From Allium sativum (Eukaryota; Streptophyta; Magnoliopsida; Asparagales; Amaryllidaceae), in the NCBI GenBank assembly GCA_030737875.1, contig CM060912.1, positions 462,338,310-462,402,309 on the forward strand: a DNA stretch of 64,000 bases, read 5' to 3'. A program made the position numbers and the translations under genes. Positions 1-12,397 of the stretch are shown one piece after another. Under the pieces are notes generated by a model, which was not told the DNA's origin, did no database searches, and worked only from the letters and a program-made list of their open reading frames with translations. Within the stretch, counting starts at the first letter, position 1; every line of letters begins with the position of its first letter.

Positions 1-250
1 TCTACGGAAAGAGAAACCATCATTCAAAGCCAATGGAAGTGGTTTCAGGTCAAAATTCATTCCCAGTCAAAAGTTATGGCCAAAACAGTGCCAACTAGGG
101 GTAAAATGGTCATTTAAAAATCGGGAAAAATCATGAACATGGGAAATGACCCCAATAGTCGTCTCCCAAAGTTACACGACCATACGACTTCGTATGTGAA
201 AGAAATAAATATTCTACGATCCTATGATGCGTAGAATGCGGGTCGTTACA
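1..250 (-). mobile_element. Terminus of a gypsy-type LTR, cut by the window edge
   Basis: The stretch ends in GCGGGTCGTTACA at 238-250. Read on the minus strand this gives TGTAACGACCCGC, the same start signature as the long LTRs at 46082, 53239 and 38613. No primer-binding site follows at 251, which fits a minus-strand LTR whose start lies at 250. Two short hairpins sit near the end: CATACGA/TCGTATG at 181-196 and TTCTACG/CGTAGAA at 212-236. The rest of the element is outside the window, so solo or full-length cannot be decided. Confidence 0.5.
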
Positions 251-1024
251 GACTACGACCACACCTCAATTGCAAACACAATCCACCGCCTGCAAAAGAT
301 GCATCTACCACCTGAGCTGCACCATGCATCAACCAACGGTCTAAAAGATGTTTGCAATACCACAAGATCTCCATCGTCTTTGTGGATTTCAAAACTCGAC
401 ATCCGTCTTCCGTTTGACAATTGAGAAATTGTGGATTTCAATACCACTAGCAACGATTAATGATATCATTAATCCCTTCATCGGTATACCTTAGTTTATT
501 CTATAAGAATGTAATTAATTATATGAAATGTTTAGTCCTTTGCTAGTTGAACTCATATTTTCCTTCAGAACAGTCTTTTTCATTAGTTTCATAGTTTCGA
601 AGACCAAACCGTTGGTTAAACCGTGTTGTTGAAAGGTTAAAGATCCCAGTGGTCGAATCGTTCAAACCGTGAAAACTACGTTGATCAATATTTTCTATTT
701 TTTCAATTTATATGTAAAGTTATATCAATTAATGTTAAAAATTAACTAATTATAGCTATTACATTTTACTTTAAAACAATTAGTTTTGAACAATTAATAA
801 CAAATATTAGTTGAAGTAATTTTATAATAGTTTGTTATCTTAAAAATGTAAATTTTCTTGTTTACGTATATGAAAGAAGTTCAACCCAACAGTGATCCGT
901 AATAAATACAGTCATACTGCACATTGATTCTTTATATTGATTATGTGAAAAATCAGAAAGTAAAATGAAATTTTTTTTCCTTTAAATTTGAAGAGTTGTG
1001 AGATTTAAAGAGGTCGGCCTAGAT

Positions 1025-1068
<44 letters not shown>

Positions 1069-1357
1069 GAAGTTAGACCGTAAGTTCATGCACGCGTGAA
1101 TATTTCATTTTCAGAGTCAAGCTCTTCAAGATCGCAGTTTAACAATGGTCGAACCGATGTTGAGTTGGATCTTTAAAACATTGATTAATTCATCGTTTTC
1201 ATACATTTCAAACATTTCACATCTTTTATTTCTTTCATGATTGTGTTCCAACCAATTACATTCAATGTTACTGTTTACGTAATACTATAATAATTCTGTA
1301 GTTTTCTGATGAGTTTTCTACGTAGTTATGATACCGTTAAACTTCTATCGACACTAT
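251..1357. other. AT-rich DNA without recognisable genes
   Basis: I see no coding sequence here. Loosely related GGTCGAACCG/GACCAAACCG-like words occur near 601-670 and 1146-1160 and might be remnants of an old repeat, but they do not form a clean inverted repeat. Confidence 0.4.
1026..1061. repeat. Poly-T tract, 36 T
   Basis: An uninterrupted run of 36 T. It could be a retroposon tail in antisense orientation, but no LINE or SINE body was recognised beside it. Confidence 0.9.
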
Positions 1358-1495
1358 GGGTCCGTTCTTAACCAACGAGAATGGAGTATTTGAGCGTGGC
1401 ATTTGAGCGGGGTATTTGAGCGTGATACTGTAACGAACTGGGAATGTGTTTTTAGTTGCGAACGGGGTATCTTAGCGTGGTATCTGAGCGGGGTA
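1358..1495. repeat. PIF/Harbinger-like terminal region with TTTGAGCG repeats
   Basis: A GGGTCCG start at 1358 is followed by several copies of a GTATTTGAGCG / GTATCTGAGCG word up to about 1495. A GGG-rich end followed by short subterminal repeats is typical of plant PIF/Harbinger elements, and the neighbouring Myb/SANT remnant supports that. The only opposite-strand match to the end is CGGACCCAT near 3069, about 9 bp and without a matching TSD, so the right end is unproven. Confidence 0.4.
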
Positions 1496-1699
1496 TTTAA
1501 TTGTTAAATTAATTGTTTTGATGTAATAAAATACTAATTTCATAAAACAAAACGACTACATTTCATTACACAAATAAAGTACAAAAATAAATATGACAGA
1601 AATACAATAACATGATGACATGAACCTCCTACTTGTTGGTATTTATCAGATAAGTTTTGTATTTTTTGTGTGGCTTTTGTCTGCAAGCTCTGATATCAA

Positions 1700-2670
1700 T
1701 CAGCTTTTTGTTATCTCATCCGGAAGAGCAGTGAACATATCATTTATTTTGGGGTCCAAAACAAATAATAGTGCGTCTGCAACATCAAACTCACTCATTG
1801 CACCAAGACGTTGCATGCGAGCTACCGTATTTGCATAATTTGTAGAACCTCCCGTTGATTCCACGCTAGCACCCGTATTCAGACTATCAAAATGCATGCG
1901 AGATTTTTTCGACTGTCTCTCGTGCATTAGGTCAATGAGCATAGCCATTTTATCTTCATTTTCACCACGTCGTCTTCTTAAACTTTGACGTGCAGTTGGT
2001 TGAGTAGGCGGATTCATTGGATTTTGGGTTGACGGAGGGACTATTAGAGCTTCATAAGTTGGTGGATTAATTGAAGTTTGTTGCAAAGCAGGATTTGATG
2101 GCGAATTCAAATTTGGAATACGATTATTTTGCGTTTCATCCAATGGATTAAAAAAACCCATCAAAAACCCATGTTTTGTCAAACGTGCTTTAATTTGTGT
2201 TGATGGCGGCGTGCCATTCTGCGATGGTAGTACGGTAGCAGTAGGAGTGTACGACGATTGACCAGTTGCATTCGTCCCACCAAATAATTGTTGCGTCATC
2301 TCCAAGTTTTCTAGTGGACGTTTCTTATATTTCATAACACCCGTTCCAAATTCCTAAATGTAAGAAATAAATTGTAAGAAACTATCTATAAATAAATGAT
2401 AACAAAATAATTTTACAGACCTTAACACGATCTTCCCACCATTAATCGCTTCCGGAGACCGTTTCTTTATAAGCATCCCAACCCGCGTCAGTCTTGTTCA
2501 TCAGTGCATCCATTTCATCCAATCTCGTCGAACACTATCATATTTGTTTCAGATCTTGCTTTCGTCAATCGGTTCGATGTCTGGATGATTTTGTATGGCA
2601 TCGATGAATTTTTCTGCAATGACTTTATGAACACTTTTTTTTGTTGCTGCCACAAGCGTATGAAGTCATA
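1700..2670 (-). pseudogene. Broken Myb/SANT-like protein of a PIF/Harbinger-type element
   Basis: In PIF/Harbinger elements this protein is the DNA-binding partner of the transposase; related host proteins also exist. Reading leftwards from about 2670, minus-strand fragments include VIAEKFIDAIQNHP, NKYDSVRRDW and LMNKTDAGWD, then an in-frame stop near 2448. The reading continues across an apparent intron (about 2351 to 2424, with GT and TTTAG borders) into KYKKRPLENLE and FGGTNATG, the usual C-terminal part of the Myb/SANT-like domain. The last exon stays open for 211 codons (1700-2335) and is Pro/Thr/Ser-rich. At least one stop and frame changes in the first exon make this a pseudogene. No transposase was found next to it. 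It could instead be a decayed host Myb/SANT gene. Confidence 0.65.
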
Positions 2671-2739
2671 TTTGAAGAGCCCACCCGATACATTTAATAT
2701 ATTTATTCGATGATTTTGACGTGAACAACTTTGCATACA

Positions 2740-3974
2740 ACGAATACGAGACGATGCTGTTTATGGTCTTTGAATATTAACCGGAAGCTTAAAATGACTA
2801 TGTAACGTAGTCATGGTAAATTTACATACCACAGTTAATCTTTGTAGCATCATGGAATATGGGATGGTTTGAGAGGTTAATTGAAATCTGATGACAAGGG
2901 AGGTCATTGGATAAGTTTTCACCTCACCGAACCATAGACCAGCAGTGAAACAGTTTCATCATGAACAGAGAGAGTTATGTACGCCAAAAGAAGTATGTGT
3001 ACTTAGGAAATAAGACGTCGACACGTAAATGCCTTGTATGCAGTTCGTTTCTGTTGCATTTTCTAGCCGGACCCATGCTGGCACTTCATCGCTGTGACCT
3101 TTTCTCCAATGATCATCACTTTACTTTCATTTATTTGTAGTACACCTGGTTGCTAAAATGTACAGTTGTTACGTCGGTAAATTTTCTATTCTTCAGTATA
3201 TCAATCTTAACGATTCGAAAATTTAATGTTTTAAATGCACACGTTAACCGAAGATTTAATTTTAAAATTTAAATTTAGTTTATTCTGAATATATGAATCT
3301 GATTGCTAAATATAAGTTTAAAATGCATACCTTCGATTCGAAAATAAGAATTAAAGAATAAGTTTAATTTACAATGCATTCGTTTGAAAACTAAATTAAA
3401 CGCGAAATCAATTAATAATGAAACATTGATTCTTAACAATTTAATATTTTCATATAGAAGGGTTTTAAATAACCATATAACGAAAAACGCCAAAATTTGT
3501 TCGCTCATTTTAAATCGATCTAGATGATCAATTGCGGTAGCGGCAACCATTATATCATGAATAGTATTAAAATTATAAATTTTGAATTAAATTACAAAAT
3601 TTAATACATGAATACGTCTAACTAGACATACTAAAAAAATATTCATAGTAAAATACGCAAGTTTGTTCCATTCACGTCAATTTAATTAAACATTTATTGT
3701 ATTGTCAAAAATAAAATATTTTCGGAACATAGGTATTTCATTCCTAAAATACTAGACTATATTACAAAGAGAAGGACATTTTTTGTTTCGTGAAATTCGA
3801 GCATTTATCGTTTCGAATCTGCAATTCCAAATAAAAAAGAACGTGTAAAAATGGACTATGTTCATTCACGTATCTTAACCCGTATCTCAACTATATCCCT
3901 CTTGTATATGCATTTGCATAAATTATTCATACTGAATATAGAAGAAAAGGGATTTCAATTAAATAAAATGACTT
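2740..3974. other. AT-rich DNA, nothing recognised
   Basis: No domain, LTR end or long inverted repeat was seen. The 91-codon frame at 3275-3550 on the minus strand looks like chance translation of AT-rich DNA. Confidence 0.4.
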
Positions 3975-5198
3975 CCTCTTTCAAAGCCTACATAGCATCG
4001 CCTCAAACTTAAAAGTTATCATCGGCAAATTCCCTAGAGAATTCACCCACTTCTTCTCGACTCTCGCCTCGTTAAACTGTCCAACCCTCAATTTTCTCCT
4101 CCCTCTTCTAATTGTAATTTCAATGTCTTTTCAACCATTAATTTATATGCCAATCAAACTAATGAAATAGATCGTAATGTCGACCAAGAAAAAAAAAATC
4201 ACTGGATTTTTTTTGTTGAATCAAATTGTCTCAAGTGGTTGTTCCGGTCATGGAGTGTAGAAGAAAGATTTGGCAAAGCGGTTGCTCCGTATTGGTGAAT
4301 TGCTTTGTAAACATTACACTTTTTTCCCCATGCAATTTATTATTCACGATATTCGATCTATCCATTTTCTGACTTCTTTTGCTTCATGTTTTTTACCATA
4401 ATTTTTTAGTAATCACGATTCTTGTGTGTTAAGTTTGGAACTGACTACTATTTGTTTGATTCAAGAAACACATAATTAATTTTTATCATTTTCTTTTTAT
4501 AATTTTCCTCAAATGGTAATCATTGTTTTTTATAGGTTTTTCTATAGTTTTTGTGTGCAAACCCAAAACTTCTTGAAAAGGTGAAATCTGTGAGATATGA
4601 ATCCCTAGGTAACTAGCTGTTATTTATGGAAATAGTCAAAACGGGTGACTCAGATTATAAGTATGGTCCAAGGATAGCCCAAATATTTTTAGTCAACAGT
4701 AAAACACATCTTCTATGAGTTTAAAAAACTATAATTATTTGTATTACTGTAGAAATTTTATCGTGAAATATTTTATGATGATAGTTTTTTTCGAATTTTT
4801 TTGAAAATATTTTATAATGATAGTTAAATATACTAAATTTATTAATGCATTCATTATACATGTAGTCATAAATTATGAATTAAATTACCATTCCCAGATC
4901 ACTCGATAATCCGTAGATTTAATGGGAGTCTATTTAAAATAAAAGTATAATAATATTTTATATACATTATATTTGTATTTATGGAGTTCGTGGAGTAAGT
5001 TTGAAGTAACAATTCACAGGAGCAAAAAAGAGAAGTATTATGAATTGATAATGGTTACTAAAGACTAATATGTTAAGGATGATTAAAAAGGCCTGTATCT
5101 GGGAATTAAAATCGGTGATTAATTTTTATTAGTAAAGATTTATTATACTGTCAAACCATAATGTAGATTATAGATTTAACAAATAATTGGGTATAGGT

Positions 5199-5214
5199 AA
5201 TCACTACAACAAAA
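5199..5214. repeat. CACTA left end: TSD AAT and 13-bp TIR
   Basis: AAT followed by CACTACAACAAAA. The TIR pairs without mismatch with 15469-15481. Confidence 0.95.
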
Positions 5215-5221
5215 CGGAGGT

Positions 5222-5345
5222 TAGATAGCAAAATCAAATAGCGTTTCTGTTTTTACTAATTTTAAACGCTCTTGCAGGTGGGCCTCCAACGCTATTCGAC
5301 AATACACATTTTCTTCCACTCTCATTCAGCGCTATTCAAAGAGGA
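5222..5345. repeat. CACTA left subterminal repeats
   Basis: Copies of AGCGTTT, AAACGCT and CGCTATTC occur in both orientations just inside the left end. They match the GCTAT/AACGC words at the right end. In CACTA elements such repeats bind the element's own DNA-binding protein; that role is inferred here. Confidence 0.7.
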
Positions 5346-7483
5346 AGGAAAAAAAGGCGGAAAGCAAATTATTTTCGCGGGAAATAAATCCTTTTCGTGA
5401 AAACCTTTTTGCCCTTTGACACAGAAAACCACAAATCTCCAAACTAAAATCGCTTTTCACTCCATCGCCTTAGAAGCTATCGATCCCTAATCTCAACGTT
5501 AAATCACAAAGTCCCCAAACCGCTAAATCGTAAATCATTTAATCTCCCTTATCGTCAAAAGCGTATACCCTATTTTAAACGGGAATGAGAGGTACCTAAA
5601 TCTCTTTTATACCTTTTTTTTTATTGTTTTGCTTATGATTCTTAATTTGTTTATTATTTGACCGAAATTGGCATGAATTTAACGTTTTTCAGATATTTTT
5701 AGTTAACTAATACGAATACGTATTAGTTTTACTAATACGAGAATTTCCTTCAATCTGAAATAATGCAATACAGCTTACTTTTAAATGTGTAGTTAACTCA
5801 GTGAAATTATGCTCGTTGTTATGTGTGTGATCTCCTTTTCTTGTACTCTTTCCCCCTCGTTTTGAGTCCAATGTTAGTTTCTTAGTCAATTGCTTGCCGG
5901 CCTCATGTTGTTATGTCATATTCGGTAGCTGTCAGCATAGTGATTTCATTAAGTCATTTATGATAAGTCACAGGTGTTTTGTGATCTTGGTTTGGAGCAT
6001 CTACTGCGTATTTTAGTAATGTGATGTTACTATGTCTTGTGGAGCTCCATTTGTTGTCGTTCCGTAGTAATTGTTGTATTCTCTTGCAGTATCCTTTTTC
6101 ATCAATATTTTGTTAGGAGCCTTCGAAATAGTATATTAAACATCACAGAAATACAGTTCTTATTTTATAATATATGTCATGAAGCTTAAAAATTAAGCAA
6201 AAATGAAATCTGTTGACCAAATGCACCCAAATAGAGACCAAAAAAAAAAATAAGATATTCAATACAATTAGTAAGGGCACAATCTGCAAATGTACATGGT
6301 ATAAAAATTATTCTTCATTGCAGCGGAGATGATTCCATTAGCTAAAGCAGGTTGTAAAACTAGATGTTTAGGAAAAGGGCTTTGTTTTTTTGTTGGCAAT
6401 AAAATGAAAGGCAAAACCGAGAAATGCATCCACTATTTGAGGCATATTACGGAAACAACAATGGAGCCAAAAATATAAACAATCGTACTAATACCAGTTT
6501 TAAATTAATCTAAAACCCACAAAAAATGGAACCATTTTAACAAAAAGCGATCGAATATCAAAACTAACTTAGAACAAAAGGCTAGGCCTTATAGAATGTA
6601 AAATAATTTCCAGCAAATGCAATTCAGTATAATCTGATCGAGTGCGGTATATATGAATGTGTGTATATCCTATGGTCTACTAATGGACCCAGATATTGTT
6701 CCTACTAATACCTCTCATTCAACATCTCCGATCTATCAACCTTGCCTTGTCACGGGCATTTCACAATATAACTCATGGAAATTCCTACAGTGTTTAGTGA
6801 TGTCTTTTTATATATTTTGTCCTATTTTTTCGATGACTTTGCATACATATTGTTGTATTCTCTATGGAGATTCTTTATTTTGTCTATTTTCTAATGCAAA
6901 CTTTGGTCCACAAACCAACCCATCCATAATTTGATAGAATACTATCATAGTTCAGCTAACATTTTCTTATCGAACAAACTAACAAACAATTATGACAATG
7001 CATAATTTGGTGTGGTCCACCCTAGTAGAACATAGGCGAAAAACGGTTAGGAGTAATCCAGTCTTTTCGATTGACCGTTCAGGATTGATGACATTCTCAC
7101 TCTATGACAACCTTACCTTTCAATTTGGTATCAGTACCAATTGCATAGTGCCCAATCCCGTTCACCATCCGTCTAGATTGCCTAATGCAATAAGGGAATA
7201 TCCTCCTTAAAAATGAATTTGCATTATAAAAATATAGACAATAAGCTGAGAGCTTAATTTGTAAAGTTTATATTCCCTAAGTCAAGCATCTATGAGTCTA
7301 CTTAGTTGGCCCGACGAGTTCTGAATATTGGACAATGTAGCAGCAGCCATATCTGTAATTTCTTCTGAAAAAACTGAAGGCAGGATTATGCAATTTGTAG
7401 AGATCATGCCATGATTTACAAGTTTCCAAAATGTGATCCAAACAACCTACAGTGCTCTCTGGGACTATTGGCCGGTCTGCATC

Positions 7484-7815
7484 TGTAATGGTTATTAACT
7501 TTAGTATACATTTCTAGTTCCAGTCATAGAAAATACATGTGGTCTTCAAATAAAACTCTTCAATGCACTTGTATTAAAAATGTGTGATTGATAGGTTGGT
7601 AGACTTGTTTCTTTCTTCCTGATTGAGGCTTCACAGAATAATAAAAAACTGGTAGTATTCTAAAAGACTATAGCCACCTGCCTAGACCATAACAATGTGT
7701 TCAAACTTCAGACATAGAAACTTGTGGAAATCACTCTGTTAAACACTGGCTGGGTATAGGTAGCTTTTAAATTTGCATACATCAATGTATTTTAAGTCGT
7801 ATTTGGGTGTGTTAG
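7484..7815 (+). repeat. Internal direct repeat of the CACTA, copy 1
   Basis: About 330 bp that recurs at 11028-11360 in the same orientation with scattered substitutions and small indels. No coding content was recognised. Confidence 0.85.
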
Positions 7816-7866
7816 CACATGAAAAACATTAAGATATTGGTCGAAAGCTACATGCATTAAATTTAA

Positions 7867-8148
7867 TTAAAAAAATTAAGGTTTACTCTCGTCAATTTAC
7901 GTCAAAGCCAAGCTTCATTTGTCAAAGATCCACATATACTTGCATCCCAAGCGAAACAAGTCTTTTATTTAAAAGAGAACGATTCTTCTAACTGGTATGT
8001 GGTAATGAAAGCACATGCAAGAATTTTTGATGAGCTAGAGATTCAAGACACTGTCGAGGAAGATTGCCAAGAAGTAAATATGGACGTAAATGGATATGCT
8101 GATGATGTTTATTTTGTTAGAGAAGATTGTGAAGGCATACTTGAGTAG
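7867..8148 (+). pseudogene. CACTA transposase remnant, DUF4216-like C-terminal domain
   Basis: DUF4216 lies at the C-terminal end of many TNP2-type CACTA transposases. This frame is open from just after a stop at 7864 to a TAG at 8146-8148, about 93 codons without an internal stop. It contains FTLVNL, then ILASQAKQVFYLKE and NWYVVMKAHAR, matching the family pattern of an ASQ-x-x-QVFYV block followed by W-x-VV. After these comes a normal acidic tail. The upstream transposase core (Transposase_21 type) was not found, so only the last exon or a fragment remains. It lies in the same element as the CACTA ends and in plus orientation, which gives the likely transcription direction of the element. 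Confidence 0.75.
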
Positions 8149-8149
8149 T

Positions 8150-9415
8150 TTTGAGATGTATTTGCTTTTGGGATTGTGAAGGCGTACTTTGAATGATTTT
8201 GTATTGAAATTTGGCGTATTATACTGTGTTTTTGTACTTTTCCTACAGCTGTTAAATATGTGAAATTAGTATTGATTAGTATGCGTAATTAAACAACCAA
8301 AAACCATTAAGATCTAAATATGTGGAAAAAAAAAATCACATATTTAATTAATATATTTGTCAACAGTACCATCTTTCTCAAATAAAAATGTTAAGTTCTT
8401 ATTATATCTGCTTTGTGTTTATCTTATTTTCTACAATACAATTGTCCTACATTTTTTTAACTTTAGTCTTCAGGTTGATAACTCTGTTAAAACATGATTG
8501 TAATTCCAACTATATTCCTGTAATCAATTACAACGTATGAATTAGTAATTCCGTTCATTGTTCATAGTGCATACGATCGTTTCAGTTAATATACGCAAGG
8601 GAGCTAAGAATAGTTGAAAATCTTAGTTGTTTGCTTTGGGTGAAAATGCCTATAACAATCAGCAATGTTAGCCTATTTTTTGTAGTTATTTGCACCTTGA
8701 TGTCGATACAAGATATTTGAGGCAATATGACAGTAATCAGCAACTATCTGCGGCTTATATTTCTTTGGCATTAGAATTATAAAATTGTAATTCAAGCCAG
8801 TCGGAAGTTTTTTTTTTTTAAACATCGATGACAGTTTTCTTATAAATCTGGTTGCAAGATTTCCCGGTGTAATTCAGAGAATTTTGAAGAAAATCATCTG
8901 GATCTGGGCCTTTAGCATCATCAATAGAAAATAAAGCAGTTTTGATTCCAGTTGTTATAACTGACAGAGCAAGGTACTCTTCTCGCTCATTGTTTACTGT
9001 TACTGTTATAACTGGTAGTAAGTAATAGTTTCATCCTTAATTGCATCAAAATCATAGATAAAATTCCAATATGCGTCCATTAAAGATTGAATTTTATTTC
9101 TTTGTCTATGCATGAACATATTGGGATAGAAATATTAGATGTCTCCTTGTTTATGTCACATCGCCAATTCTGTTGGTTTAGAAACAGTTGGTCGGTGTAG
9201 TTGTTCTATAAGTTGCTTACTAATTTGATACATCATGTCATACATGATATTATTTTCTTGATCTTATCCTTAGTTTATACGTGAAATCAGAATTTCCATC
9301 TTTGACTGGATATAATTGTCTTCATCTTGTTAGAATTTAGTAGCAGTTTTATTACTCATGTTTAATTCATGATTCAAAATCAGTTAATTTTGAGAGCCTT
9401 GATACACACACACAC

Positions 9416-9492
<77 letters not shown>

Positions 9493-11027
9493 ACACACAA
9501 ACACTCTCACTTCTTATTGACTTATTCCTTGTAGTAGACGATACATGAGAATATAATTGATTCAAATGAGTTCATTACTTGGAAACATATAAATCTTAGG
9601 ATTGAACAGAAAATGAATCAGTTTTTCTAAATAAATTATTCTCAAATGAATATATATGGATATATAGTAAACAAATAGTAGCAGTCGCTCTGTATGTTAA
9701 ATACAAAAAGACCAGGAATATTAAATGAGCGGTTTTATTGTATTTATCCAAGTGCAAAGCAAAATTAAAATGCAACCCATAAGGATTCCAAGTCTACAAA
9801 CAAACAAATATTTGCAGTATTAATAATGTATACAAAATGCAACAATGAGTCAATTACTTATGTTAATCTTACTAGCATAGCTATAAATGATCGTTTAAGA
9901 ACTAAATATATGAAAAATGTACATATCAGGTAAAAGACTGGTCTTTGTGTGTAATTTGAAGCTTTTAGTATATGACTATGGTCTTCGAAAGTAAACTGCA
10001 GAATAAAAACAATAATTGCCTTCACTATCAAAGCAGGCCTTCTAATTGAAGTCTGTGAAGTCTTGCTCTGGTTGTTTAAACAGTTGTAGACCCTTTCTTA
10101 TGAATAAAGACAGTTAAGTTTGTGAAAATCCAAAGCAAAGCTTTTGACTAAATATTCAAAAAGTCCGAACCACTATTAAATCAACTGTGTCATTTAATTT
10201 TTTATGACTCTGCTATTAAGTGTGCCTTTTTTAACTTTTTCTTGCTTTGCACTTATAAATTTTTTTATCATAGAAAATAATAAGCACAAACGTTTTCATA
10301 TGGTTTCATAACCATAATAAATATGAGAAAACTGAATTGTTTTTATAATTATTCTGCAGATTTAAAAAATGGAGAAGTAGTAGTGAAATAACATAAAGAA
10401 CCCTAAGTTGTAGTAGCGAAGCTTAAAGACAGAGCATTTAACAGACTATTGGATTCAACTTGCTTTATAATAATTTTGTCTTAACTTGCTTTATAACTTA
10501 GTTTGTTCATATAATAGAAACTTTATTATATTTTTGGACAACCCAACAGAATATTTGATTTTACTCTGTACATCTGATCAATATTTATTTCACCCTGTTT
10601 ACTTTCACCGCTGATTTTATTTTTCCTTTTGATTGTGATAAATTTTGACACAAAACTCTCAAATGGATAGTTGTGCAATATTCTACAATGTTATCTACAA
10701 ATAATAAAGGTGTGCGGTTTATTTATTTATTTTATTTTTAAGACAAATCTATCACGGATTATTCATATGTAAAATAATACTTAATTTGTTAAAGTACATG
10801 GTATTAGTTTTTGACACTCTTGAACGACATTAAATACTGGTTGCATTCGATTTGAAAAAGTAACTGGCTTCTGTTTTCTTGGTTTTGCCGGCCAATCCAA
10901 TGAGTCATCAGTGTTGGACATGTCATTGTGAAATGAAAGAAAATGTTGTAATGGTTATTAGCTTTAGTATACACTTTCAACTTTCACACGTGGAATTGAT
11001 CATTGACAATGAAATGAAAGAAAATGT
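8150..11027. other. CACTA interior without recognised coding sequence
   Basis: AT-rich. It holds a TA/CA microsatellite at 9403-9500 and nothing else that I can name. Frames of 60-90 codons here are short and low in complexity. Confidence 0.5.
9403..9500. repeat. Compound microsatellite (AC)n(TA)n(AC)n
   Basis: An AC run from 9404, a TA run of about 60 bp from 9421 to 9482, then ACACAC-type repeats. The long TA block is flanked symmetrically by AC-type repeats, so it can fold back on itself. Confidence 0.95.
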
Positions 11028-11360
11028 TGTAGTGATTATTAACTTTAGTATACATTTTACCAGTTCCAGTCACAGAAAATACACGTGGTCTTCAAATAAA
11101 ACTCTTCAATGCACTTGCATTAAAACTGTTTAATTGATAGGTTGGTAGACTTATTTCTTTCTTCCTGATTGTGGCTTTACATAATAATAAAGAATGGGTA
11201 GTATTCTAAAATACTACAGCCACCTGCCTAGACCATAAAAATGTGCTCAAACTTCAGACGTAGAAGCTTTTGGAAATCACGCTGTTAAACACTGGCTGGG
11301 TATAGGTAGCTTTTGAGTTTGCATACATCAGTGTATTTTAAGTCGTGTTTGGGTGTGTTT
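11028..11360 (+). repeat. Internal direct repeat of the CACTA, copy 2
   Basis: Second copy of 7484-7815. Just before it, a stretch of about 75 bp (around 10928-11003) containing GAAATGAAAGAAAATGTTGT is tandemly repeated into the start of this copy, so the segment was duplicated at two scales. Confidence 0.85.
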
Positions 11361-12264
11361 GCTATCTTAACCAAGTGATATATGGAATAATATTTTGTTA
11401 AAACCTTTTTGCACCATCCGATAATTTAGTTCTACAACATCAATTTTTTGTAGGTTTTTGATGATCAATTTTTTCCACAAAGAAACTTTTAGGAGCTCTT
11501 GTCTGTATTCCGACTTCAGTATAAAATAGTTATGTGACTGGTTGTTCTGCACATAGAAGTTGTTTACATTTAAACATCTATAACTCGTCCATTACTTGGC
11601 TACTCAATGCTTTGAGCTCATCACTGGAAAATAGACAAACTTGTCACATGCTACAACATTAACCTTCAATGTACTCGAAATTTTATCATTTGTAGAGGCT
11701 TGGTAATTTTCCTGAATCTTTTTATACCATAGTTACATCGCCAAATAGTAATACGGTATTTGGGGATGACTGACAAAAGAGGTTGTCACAGTAAAAAAAA
11801 AAAAAAAAAAAATGAAAAAAGCTATCAGAATTTTAAGTATAGAAAGACTATAGCTTGTGATAATGCTTCTAAAAATATAAAAATAAAAATTATGATGATA
11901 AAATACTTTTTTGATCAACATATATTTATTTGTATACTCATAATATAAATTATTACCTCAATAAAAAAGTAGATTCAAGTCTTATTACTACAATGCATAA
12001 AATGAAAAATACTACCACGATAAAAGGCGGATATATAATTTGAATGCAGATGTCATTGTATATGCTTAAAATCCAACTTTTTAATGAATATTTTTTTTCG
12101 AGTTTGGATTCAAACGAGTCTGGGTTCATTTTCAAGCTGCGAGTTTGGTTGGACTGAGCTTTGTAGGGGTTGTGTAGTGGTTTGGAAAGGGCTACATATA
12201 TGAAAATTACACTTACCTATGAAAATCAAAAGAGAAGGGAATCAAATCACTGTAGCTGGTACAT

Positions 12265-12397
12265 GGAGATATGCATTAGGATTAATCTGAGTGTGGCTGG
12301 AATCTTTGTCTTGAAAATTAAGTTGTAGTGCATTTTATTTCCTTCAAATGAACTATGTTTTCTTGTCGGCAACCTTTTGATCCTAATGCATATCTCC
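12265..12397. repeat. Perfect 18-bp inverted repeat with 97-bp loop
   Basis: GGAGATATGCATTAGGAT at 12265-12282 is perfectly complementary to 12380-12397. It lies inside the CACTA about 750 bp from the captured gene fragment. Pairing does not extend inward; outward there is only gapped similarity. It could be a small-RNA hairpin or the remains of a small inserted element. Confidence 0.7.

Noticed and set aside
1358..3070. Full PIF/Harbinger element with ends GGGTCCG (1358) and CGGACCC (3069)
   Set aside because: The match is only about 9 bp and the flanking bases do not form a TTA-type TSD, so the right end was not accepted.
6653..7210. Two frames (93 and 72 codons) upstream of the DUF4216 remnant as transposase exons
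   Set aside because: Neither contains motifs of TNP2-type transposases, and they are Cys/Phe/Tyr-rich in the way chance AT-rich frames are.
9380..9565. Minus-strand frame with a long run of alternating Tyr/Ile
   Set aside because: Direct translation of the TA/CA microsatellite.
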